Part shown: positions 8,801 through 12,637 of the stretch, piece by piece | How positions within the stretch are numbered: the stretch's first letter is position 1 | Layout: each line of letters starts with the position of its first letter | From: Chryseobacterium gleum | GTDB lineage: Bacteria; Bacteroidota; Bacteroidia; Flavobacteriales_D; Crocinitomicaceae | NCBI GenBank assembly: GCA_945877005.1 | Contig: CAMCQL010000037.1 | Span: 1-12,637, forward strand | DNA length: 12,637 nucleotides | Reading direction: 5' to 3' | Notes under the pieces: model-generated | What the model saw: the letters and a program-made list of their open reading frames with translations, nothing else | Told to the model about the DNA's origin: nothing | Databases searched by the model: none | Position numbers and translations under genes: made by a program

Positions 8801-9504
8801 TAGTTTTGTATTGTGAAATGGAGCCGGATCAACGCAAAGTTTACAATGCCTACAAAGAGCAAATGAAGGAGTATCTAAACGCATCTAAATCACAAAAGAA
8901 GCAGTTGGATTCTATGTTTGTATTGTCGGCATTAACGAAACTTCGGCAAATTTGTAATTCACCTGCATTGTTGAGTGAAGAGGAGTTTTATGGTGACAGT
9001 TCTGCGAAGATCAACGTCTTAATGGAGGAATTACTTGAAAAACATGGTAATCATAAAGTGTTGGTATTTAGTCAGTTTGTTGGGATGCTTGACTTGATAA
9101 AAACGGAATTAGATAAACACGGTTTGAAGTATGCCTACCTTACAGGACAATCTACCAAACGAGAAAAAATCGTATCGGAATTTCAGGAGGATGATGAAAT
9201 ACGAATCTTTTTAATCAGTTTAAAAGCAGGGGGGACTGGACTCAATTTAACGCAAGCAGATTATGTGTATTTGGTAGATCCTTGGTGGAATCCTGCTGTT
9301 GAAAATCAAGCGATTGATAGATGTTACCGCATTGGACAAGAAAAGCATGTGATGGCAGTTCGATTGATTACTCCTAATACTATAGAAGAAAAAATCATGG
9401 AGCTACAACAACATAAAAAAACGTTGGCATCTGATATTATACAAACAGATACTTCCATTTTGAAATCATTAAAATCAGAAGATTTGTTATCATTAATTGA
9501 TTAA
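5824..9504 (+). CDS. SNF2-family DNA translocase/helicase with two SWIM zinc motifs
   Basis: This 1226-residue cytosolic superfamily-2 ATPase is expected to move along or remodel protein-DNA complexes using ATP. The C-terminal motor is complete: Q-motif region RPYQMEGLNWL near 769-779; Walker A GLGKT at 796-800; DESQ box at about 890-893; GTPIENN near 919-925; FSQF near 1082; and the motif V-VI block GGTGLNLTQAD, DPWWNPAVENQA and DRCYRIGQ at about 1136-1172. The DEAH-type box reads DESQ, a common SNF2 variant. The N-terminus carries two CxC-x7-CxH SWIM motifs, C67/C69/C77/H79 and C180/C182/C190/H192, likely zinc sites for DNA or protein binding. The roughly 550 residues between them and the motor are AT-rich and show no domain I recognise. 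In Firmicutes a SWIM protein and a SNF2 protein (YwqB and YwqA) are separate neighbours; here they are one chain. Its substrate is unknown. The carbonic anhydrase gene follows by 28 bases. Confidence 0.95.
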   Translation: MAYRFRNLIFKEFVQKHAQPIIIKRADSVHINHIESDVFFTKAEIIGTDNYWTEVFFDANSILNYSCSCPYTGKGICKHLVAVIQKTDELQTPNKIQLPIKKEKPTVVNKSIYTWNDVDFSMIHYKNILERSTTLNSGYYDYFTINSLEFNSTEIVFNNMQNHVVSVNYSPESRVLTLDCKCKTTKEKMCLHQAKVLSRIIESESLLIYFDSQLRRKKYQEVAKRYGLEDEPDLENYFQLATDSRGNSTLKLRNKGLLSIDQAKSEKLKTELIEVPSFEKLISSGNSHSELKQRIVVVGFDTYSDTLKVALYDARLKKDGVNLKNPLTSVDVESEILRHTKIEEMHFFAAIMKLENEYRENDFEDDVVALEYLIKNHMNLPMYFHNTKISSKITSTSIEPVTMVIPTIDFSIKVDVKDKLYQITPQLIIDGKKIAPSQIALKFIYFLKEKQIYYLITNLQLVKLIHFFYVNGGKVLVHEKGFKDFKSNVLSHLENNISIDYSYLKKAPVKQADYSSINEINKEKIIYISESEDFILITPVVKYQDVELPILTKKNLELSNAAGESYLMNRDSVYEDRFISILLRQHPNFSEQFGQSFYYLSKREFLEQGWFLDAFEVWKDTEVTVLGFNKIKNNLYNHNKAKINVNVTSGIDWFETTVGVAFGEQRVTLSQLQKAVKNQTNYVKLADGTHGLLPDEWIAKFAHYFRSGEVVKDKIRTSKLNFSLINEIYEDALLSNEISDEIQFYKDKLAAFKSIEKIKIPTGLKATLRPYQMEGLNWLNFLDDYNFGGCLADDMGLGKTLQMIAFFMLQKKKHKGATNLVVLPTSLIFNWQNEIIKFAPSLTVRTIYGSDRVTDLTSLDNFDVVLTSYGTLMSDIELLKAYQFNYVVLDESQAIKNPDSQRYKAVRLLQARNRVVMTGTPIENNTFDLYAQLSFACPGLLGSQQQFREVYSIPIDKFKDDQRAKELQKRINPFLLRRTKDQVAKELPDKTEIVLYCEMEPDQRKVYNAYKEQMKEYLNASKSQKKQLDSMFVLSALTKLRQICNSPALLSEEEFYGDSSAKINVLMEELLEKHGNHKVLVFSQFVGMLDLIKTELDKHGLKYAYLTGQSTKREKIVSEFQEDDEIRIFLISLKAGGTGLNLTQADYVYLVDPWWNPAVENQAIDRCYRIGQEKHVMAVRLITPNTIEEKIMELQQHKKTLASDIIQTDTSILKSLKSEDLLSLID

Positions 9505-9532
9505 TTTTAAAAGCAATAAAAAAAGTCAGGTT

Positions 9533-10063
9533 ATGGCATTAATTAAAGAATGTAGAGGTTTTACGCCAAGTCATGGTGACGATTGTTGGTTTGCTGAAAA
9601 TGCAACAATTGTAGGAGATGTTACGATGGGTGATCAATGTTCAGTTTGGTTTTCTGCGGTAGTTCGCGGAGATGTAAATTCGATTAAATTTGGAAATAAA
9701 GTAAATATACAGGATGGAGCGGTTGTCCATGCGACATTTGAAAAAACGAAAACTAATCTAGGAAATAATGTTTCTGTGGGACACAATGCGTTGGTTCATG
9801 GATGTACCGTTGAAGACAATGTGTTGATTGGGATGGGTTCAATTGTGATGGATAATTGTTACATCGAATCCAATTGCATCATTGCTGCAGGTGCTGTTTT
9901 ACTTGAAGGTACTCGTGTGGAGTCTTGGAGTGTGTATGCAGGAGTGCCAGCAAAAAAAGTTAAAACCTTAACACCTGAATTATTCAAAGGAGAGGTACAG
10001 CGCATTGCCGACAATTACGTGAAATATGCCGGTTGGTTTAAGGATTCGACAAGCTCAATCTGA
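9533..10063 (+). CDS. Gamma-class carbonic anhydrase-like hexapeptide-repeat protein
   Basis: This 176-residue left-handed beta-helix protein of the YrdA/PaaY/Cam family is trimeric in its relatives and usually binds zinc or another divalent metal. Hexapeptide repeats run from about residue 24 (ATIVGDVTMGDQ) to 130. The metal ligands are all present: H66 (AVVHAT), and H84 and H89 (GHNALVH). R45 and D47 (VVRGDV) and Q60-D61 (NIQDG) are also conserved. A C-terminal helix follows YAGVPAKKVK. Carbonic anhydrase activity is plausible but unproven, as many family members show little. ATG 9533 (MALIKECRG) is preferred over an in-frame TTG at 9497, because family N-termini match the shorter form and the TTG lies inside the SNF2 gene. 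The last residues (DSTSSI) and the stop are encoded by an arm of a palindromic repeat. It is probably co-transcribed with the SNF2 gene. Confidence 0.93.
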   Translation: MALIKECRGFTPSHGDDCWFAENATIVGDVTMGDQCSVWFSAVVRGDVNSIKFGNKVNIQDGAVVHATFEKTKTNLGNNVSVGHNALVHGCTVEDNVLIGMGSIVMDNCYIESNCIIAAGAVLLEGTRVESWSVYAGVPAKKVKTLTPELFKGEVQRIADNYVKYAGWFKDSTSSI

Positions 10064-10110
10064 CACACAACAAGATTGAATTTTTTGAATGTTAGTCTGA
10101 GCCAGTCTAA
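10045..10110. repeat. Palindromic intergenic repeat, copy A (upstream of globin gene)
   Basis: The left arm starts TTCGACAAGCTCAATCTGAC (10045-10066). The right arm GTTAGTCTGAGCCAGTCTAA (10091-10110) matches the inverse of the left arm at 14 of 20 positions, with 24 bases between. A related pair lies at 10493-10576, on the other side of the globin gene. From memory, TTCGACAAGCTCAGTCTGAC and its complement recur in intergenic regions of many Bacteroidota genomes; I could not check this here. The left arm overlaps the end of the carbonic anhydrase gene. Confidence 0.6.
10055..10086 (+). terminator. Intrinsic terminator after carbonic anhydrase gene
   Basis: TCAATCT (10055-10061) and AGATTGA (10073-10079) form a perfect 7-base stem with an 11-base loop, followed by a T-run at 10081-10086. 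The left half of the stem is the repeat arm and overlaps the stop codon (10061-10063). It would end the SNF2/carbonic anhydrase transcript before the globin gene. The stem is short and AT-rich, so termination may be partial. Confidence 0.55.
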
Positions 10111-10139
10111 GTCAAATGAGAGAGACAAAACAGATCATT

Positions 10140-10490
10140 ATGAACGATATCACCACAAAACAAGATGTGGAAAATTTAGTAAATACGTTTTACGAAAAGG
10201 TATTACAAGATGTTGAATTAGCACCATTTTTTACTCGATTGGATTTTAAGGCACACTTGCCAAAGATGGTTCATTTTTGGTCTTTTGTGTTGTTAGATGA
10301 ACCTGGTTATACGACAAATGTTACGGATAAACATATGCAAATGCCTTTAGCGAAATTGCATTTTGACCGTTGGATTGAGTTGTTTCACGGAACGGTAAAC
10401 GAATTGTTTACAGGTGAAAAAGCAGAAATTGCGAAACAACGCGCGACATTGATAGGTTGGACAATACAAAATAAAACAGGGGTAAAGTAG
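10140..10490 (+). CDS. Group III truncated haemoglobin
   Basis: This 116-residue haem protein has the short 2-over-2 globin fold of the trHbP/group III class, which binds oxygen or nitric oxide; the biological role in this class is poorly settled. Visible family marks are NTFYEKVLQD near 15-24 with the B-helix Phe-Tyr; the HLPKMVHFWSFVLL segment at about 39-52; and KLHFDRWIELF at 72-82, where H74 is the proximal haem ligand. A C-terminal helix EKAEIAKQRATLIGW follows. An upstream ATG at 10116 would add eight residues (MRETKQII), but that stretch begins just past a repeat arm and is absent from the family N-terminus I remember. ATG 10140 is therefore chosen, though the longer form cannot be excluded. 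The gene is bracketed by a terminator and repeat on the left and a repeat with hairpin on the right, so it may be its own transcription unit. Confidence 0.9.
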   Translation: MNDITTKQDVENLVNTFYEKVLQDVELAPFFTRLDFKAHLPKMVHFWSFVLLDEPGYTTNVTDKHMQMPLAKLHFDRWIELFHGTVNELFTGEKAEIAKQRATLIGWTIQNKTGVK

Positions 10491-10492
10491 GC

Positions 10493-10576
10493 CTCGACAA
10501 TCTCAGCCTGAAACGATCCTTATCTGACACATAAAAAACATTAAAATCTCCTCTCAGTCAGTCTGAGCTTACAGAA
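10493..10576. repeat. Palindromic intergenic repeat, copy B (downstream of globin gene)
   Basis: The left arm CTCGACAATCTCAGCCTGA (from 10493) starts two bases after the globin stop and matches the left arm of copy A at 17 of 22 positions. The right arm GTCAGTCTGAGCTTACAGAA (10557-10576) matches the right arm of copy A at 11 of its first 12 positions. The arms are partly complementary to each other (about 13 of 19) across a 42-base middle that holds a second CTGACAC, also present in copy A. Both copies look old and degenerate. Confidence 0.55.
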
Positions 10577-10587
10577 GACTGAAGAGG
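10550..10587 (+). promoter_or_regulatory. Strong hairpin in the mnmE leader
   Basis: CCTCTCAGTC (10550-10559) pairs with GACTGAAGAGG (10577-10587) as ten base pairs with one bulged A. Inside, TCTG (10562-10565) pairs with CAGA (10572-10575) around a 6-base loop. No T-run follows, so it is not a standard terminator for globin mRNA. It ends 19 bases before the mnmE ATG and could protect a 3' end, mark a processing site or affect mnmE translation. It is partly built from repeat copy B. Confidence 0.45.
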
Positions 10588-10606
10588 GTAACAATAAAAT
10601 TAAAGA

Positions 10607-11989
10607 ATGAACTACATAGGTAAAAACAGCGATACAATTTGTGCACTTTCTACTGCAAATGGCATGGGGGCGATTGCAGTCATAAGAGTTTCTGGTGAAA
10701 AAGCATTTGACATCGTTTCGTCTATTTTTTCGAAGGACTTAAATCAAGTAGGTACTCACACTGCACATTTTGGTCGTATACGAAATGGGGAAGAAATTAT
10801 CGATGAGGTATTATTAACTGTACTGCATGGTGGTAAAAGTTTTACAGGCGAACCAACTGTAGAGATTGCTTGTCACGGCTCGACCTATATCCAACAGCAA
10901 ATTTTACAATTACTGATAGCGCAGGGATGTCGTACGGCGCAGCCAGGTGAATTTACCATGCGTGCGTTTATGAATGGAAAAATGGATTTGTCGCAAGCAG
11001 AAGCGGTGGCAGATTTGATTTCGTCCCAAAGCAAGCGTGCACACCAGGTTGCGATGAACCAATTGCGCGGATCGTTTTCGAATGAATTACGTGATCTTCG
11101 TGAGAAATTAATTCACTTTGCTAGTTTGGTAGAGTTGGAGTTAGATTTTGCAGAAGAAGATGTGGAATTTGCAGATCGGACGGAACTAAAAGCCTTGGTA
11201 AAAGAGGTGTTGACCTATATTCAAAAATTAATACGTTCGTTTGATTTAGGGAATGCCTTGAAAAATGGGGTTCCTGTTGCCATTGTTGGTGCACCAAATA
11301 CAGGTAAAAGTACCTTGTTGAACCAATTATTAGGCGAAGAACGCGCTATCGTGAGTGATATCGCAGGGACAACGCGCGACGTGATTGAAGAAACCTTAAA
11401 CATCGATGGTATTTTATTCCGTTTAATAGATACCGCAGGAATTCGTGAGGGTTTGAGTGATTCCGACAGTGACAAAATTGAAGCGATTGGTATCGAACGT
11501 TCCAAACAAAAAATACAACAAGCACAGTTAGTTCTTGTCCTTGCAGATGCAACACGCGATGATGTGCAAGAAGTTGCAACTTGGGCTGCCGAAATTCAGT
11601 CAAACAATCCGGAGAAGCATGTATTGTTAGTACTCAATAAAACAGATGTACAGCAAGTTACCTTAACTGAAAATGTTCCATCCTTGTCTTTATCAGCTTT
11701 AACAGGCGCAGGAATTTCCGAATTATCTACGTGGATGGTAGCACAGATTACACAAGGAGTGGATATCCAACAAGAAGTGATTGTAACCAATGCACGTCAC
11801 GTAGAGGAGTTACAAAAAACCGCGACAGCACTGCAAGCAGCTTCCGAAGGATTAGAAAACGGAACGACAGGCGACTTTATCGCGATGGATATTCGTCAAG
11901 GGATGTACCACTTGGGGAATATTACGGGGGATATATCTACAGATGACTTGTTGGGTAATATCTTTAGTAAGTTTTGTATTGGTAAGTAA
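10607..11989 (+). CDS. mnmE: tRNA uridine-5-carboxymethylaminomethyl(34) synthesis GTPase
   Basis: This 460-residue GTPase works with MnmG to modify the wobble uridine U34 of certain tRNAs, using a folate one-carbon donor; it is a cytosolic dimer. Domains are in the normal order. An N-terminal folate-binding domain (about 1-120, with GAIAVIRVSG and CHGSTYIQQQ) leads into a helical domain (PGEFTMRAFMNGKMDLSQAE onward), interrupted by the G domain. The G domain has GAPNTGKS at 228-235, GTTRD at 254-258, DTAG at 275-278 and NKTD at 344-347. The C-terminal FCIGK carries the conserved C457. Length and all motifs are those of a complete enzyme. The ATG at 10607 has an A/T-rich leader with no Shine-Dalgarno. 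Parts of the gene are clearly richer in G+C than the SNF2 gene. It ends at an intrinsic terminator. No mnmG is visible. Confidence 0.97.
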   Translation: MNYIGKNSDTICALSTANGMGAIAVIRVSGEKAFDIVSSIFSKDLNQVGTHTAHFGRIRNGEEIIDEVLLTVLHGGKSFTGEPTVEIACHGSTYIQQQILQLLIAQGCRTAQPGEFTMRAFMNGKMDLSQAEAVADLISSQSKRAHQVAMNQLRGSFSNELRDLREKLIHFASLVELELDFAEEDVEFADRTELKALVKEVLTYIQKLIRSFDLGNALKNGVPVAIVGAPNTGKSTLLNQLLGEERAIVSDIAGTTRDVIEETLNIDGILFRLIDTAGIREGLSDSDSDKIEAIGIERSKQKIQQAQLVLVLADATRDDVQEVATWAAEIQSNNPEKHVLLVLNKTDVQQVTLTENVPSLSLSALTGAGISELSTWMVAQITQGVDIQQEVIVTNARHVEELQKTATALQAASEGLENGTTGDFIAMDIRQGMYHLGNITGDISTDDLLGNIFSKFCIGK

Positions 11990-12012
11990 GTACTAATTAT
12001 AGGTTATGATTG

Positions 12013-12043
12013 ATGGGTTATGAATTTTCGTAACCCATTTTTT
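12013..12043 (+). terminator. Intrinsic terminator of mnmE
   Basis: ATGGGTTA (12013-12020) and TAACCCAT (12031-12038) form a perfect 8-base stem around a 10-base loop that can partly pair further, followed directly by six T residues (12038-12043). It starts 23 bases after the mnmE stop. It separates mnmE from the hip genes. Confidence 0.85.
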
Positions 12044-12080
12044 ATACGTTTAAACATATAAAATTACCTTTAATTATATT

Positions 12081-12142
12081 TTTATATGCAAATAGATATA
12101 TTTTTATAATATTGCTTATATTTGTATGTAAATGCATATAAA
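12081..12142 (+). promoter_or_regulatory. Putative autoregulatory operator of the hip operon
   Basis: TTTATATGCA (12081-12090) and its exact inverse complement TGCATATAAA (12133-12142) frame a 42-base AT-rich spacer; the right half ends directly before the hipB ATG. Related half-sites are TGCTTATA (12113-12120) and AACATATAAA (12053-12062). HipB-type antitoxins repress their own promoters by binding spaced inverted repeats, so this is the likely operator. The exact repeat is seen in the sequence; the protein-binding role is inferred. Confidence 0.5.
12117..12124 (+). promoter_or_regulatory. TAnnTTTG promoter element for hip operon
   Basis: TATATTTG matches the Bacteroidota -7 consensus TAnnTTTG exactly, 18 bases before the hipB ATG. 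The leader would be about a dozen bases. No convincing TTTG is found at the -33 position. It lies between the two halves of the inverted repeat, so a bound repressor would be placed over it. Confidence 0.45.
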
Positions 12143-12358
12143 ATGAATCAACTAGCTGATTTTGTAAAGAACCGTAGGAAAAAGTTAAGCCTTACCCAAG
12201 AAGAATTTGCGGAAAAAGCAGGGGTAGCACTTACCGTGATACGTAAGATAGAGCAAGGGAAAGAAAATCTCAGTTTATCTAAAGTAAATCAAGTACTTCT
12301 TATGTTTGGTCATGAGGTAGGTCCAATAAGTATAAACCATGAGACAAGCAATCATTAA
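12143..12358 (+). CDS. hipB: HipB-like helix-turn-helix antitoxin/repressor
   Basis: This 71-residue XRE-family DNA-binding protein is almost entirely one helix-turn-helix domain: FVKNRRKKLSLTQEEFAEKAGV at about 7-28, the recognition helix ALTVIRKIEQGKENLS, and then KVNQVLLMFGHEVGP at about 46-60, the characteristic HipB ending. Such proteins repress their own operon and bind the HipA kinase or its complex. The ATG at 12143 is preferred. An in-frame TTG at 12122 would add MYVNAYK but starts inside the promoter element TATATTTG and would run through an operator half-site. Its 3' end overlaps the next gene by 20 bases in another frame, a sign of translational coupling. HipB identity rests on the domain type plus the HipA/HipS-like neighbour. 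Confidence 0.88.
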   Translation: MNQLADFVKNRRKKLSLTQEEFAEKAGVALTVIRKIEQGKENLSLSKVNQVLLMFGHEVGPISINHETSNH

Positions 12359-12637
12359 ATATAATTTGGTAAAAGCTGGAATATTAACCGAAAGTGATTC
12401 CGGTGAATATGTGTTTACGTATGAGAGTGAATATATCAAAAATTACCCAAATCAATTTATTACGTTCAACATGCCTGTAACTACTAGTTCGTATACAAGT
12501 AAGCGTTTGTTTCCGTTTTTTGATGGTTTGATTCCAGAGGGTTGGTTGTTAAACATTGCTGCGGAGAGTTGGCGAATTAATAAAAATGATCGTATGGGAC
12601 TATTAATGGCGTGTTGTCAGAATGCCATTGGTGCAGT
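12339..12637 (+). CDS. HipA N-terminal domain / HipS-like protein, cut off by window edge
   Basis: ATG at 12339 opens a frame that stays open to the window end (99 whole codons). It starts MRQAIIKYNLVKAGILTE and contains the family signature LFPFFDGLIPEGWLL at 57-71, then DRMGLLMACCQNAIGAV. This is the N-subdomain-1 of HipA, found either fused to the HipA serine kinase or as the separate small protein HipS of tripartite HipBST systems. The conserved IGAV lies near the end of that domain, so the gene may stop within about ten codons (HipS) or run into the kinase (HipA). Separate small proteins of this type followed by a kinase gene are, as I recall, common in Bacteroidota, so HipS is slightly favoured. 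In HipBST systems HipS counteracts the HipT kinase. No kinase residue lies inside the window. Confidence 0.85.
   Translation, partial: MRQAIIKYNLVKAGILTESDSGEYVFTYESEYIKNYPNQFITFNMPVTTSSYTSKRLFPFFDGLIPEGWLLNIAAESWRINKNDRMGLLMACCQNAIGA

Noticed and set aside
9497..9532. TTG start giving a 188-residue carbonic anhydrase that overlaps the SNF2 gene
   Set aside because: The extra 12 residues (MINFKSNKKSQV) are unlike the family N-terminus, and ATG 9533 gives the normal start.
10116..10139. Upstream ATG adding MRETKQII to the globin
   Set aside because: It directly follows a repeat arm, and the shorter MNDITTKQD start fits remembered family members; kept only as an alternative.
11221..11946. Several open frames on both strands inside mnmE (for example 11346-11603 and 11731-11946)
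   Set aside because: They are shadows of the mnmE frame in its more G+C-rich part; no domain or start signal is visible.
12122..12142. TTG start adding seven residues to the HipB-like protein
   Set aside because: It begins inside the TATATTTG promoter element and crosses an operator half-site; ATG 12143 fits the domain.
1..12637. CRISPR array, tRNA or rRNA gene, insertion sequence, prophage genes
   Set aside because: No regularly spaced repeats, cloverleaf pattern, transposase motif or phage structural gene was seen on either strand.

Overview
The window looks like chromosomal DNA of a Bacteroidota bacterium, probably order Flavobacteriales. It is AT-rich, and most starts lack a Shine-Dalgarno sequence and have A/T-rich leaders instead. 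Two TAnnTTTG promoter elements of the Bacteroidota type are visible. The Fur, Rel and SNF2 proteins read like flavobacterial family members, and the region around the globin gene carries a palindromic repeat of a kind I recall from Bacteroidota intergenic regions. The genus cannot be fixed by reading alone.

Left part, minus strand (1-5645): five genes point leftwards in the order fumarylacetoacetase (fah), bifunctional (p)ppGpp synthetase/hydrolase (rel), a Fur-family repressor, a STAS-domain anti-sigma-factor antagonist, and adenylosuccinate synthetase (purA, cut off by the window edge). The spacers are 40, 59, 6 and 78 bases. The fur-STAS pair is tight enough to be translationally coupled. 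Placing rel next to purA puts the alarmone enzyme beside a purine enzyme known to be inhibited by (p)ppGpp.

Middle, plus strand (5824-11989): after a 178-base divergent spacer comes a 1226-residue SNF2-family ATPase with two SWIM-type zinc motifs at its N-terminus. A gamma-class carbonic anhydrase follows 28 bases later. A small group III truncated haemoglobin then sits between two degenerate copies of a palindromic repeat. The first copy supplies the last codons, the stop and a terminator hairpin of the carbonic anhydrase gene. The second copy includes a strong hairpin in the leader of mnmE, the tRNA U34-modification GTPase. A clear intrinsic terminator ends mnmE.

Right edge (11990-12637): a very AT-rich regulatory region with a 10-bp perfect inverted repeat and an internal TATATTTG promoter element precedes a HipB-like helix-turn-helix gene. 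That gene overlaps by 20 bases a gene for the HipA/HipS N-terminal domain. This is the start of a HipBA or, perhaps more likely, tripartite HipBST toxin-antitoxin system; the kinase lies outside the window. It is the only clear accessory element here; the rest is ordinary housekeeping and stress-response content. No rRNA, tRNA, CRISPR, IS element or prophage gene was recognised, and no gene-free stretch reaches 300 bases.
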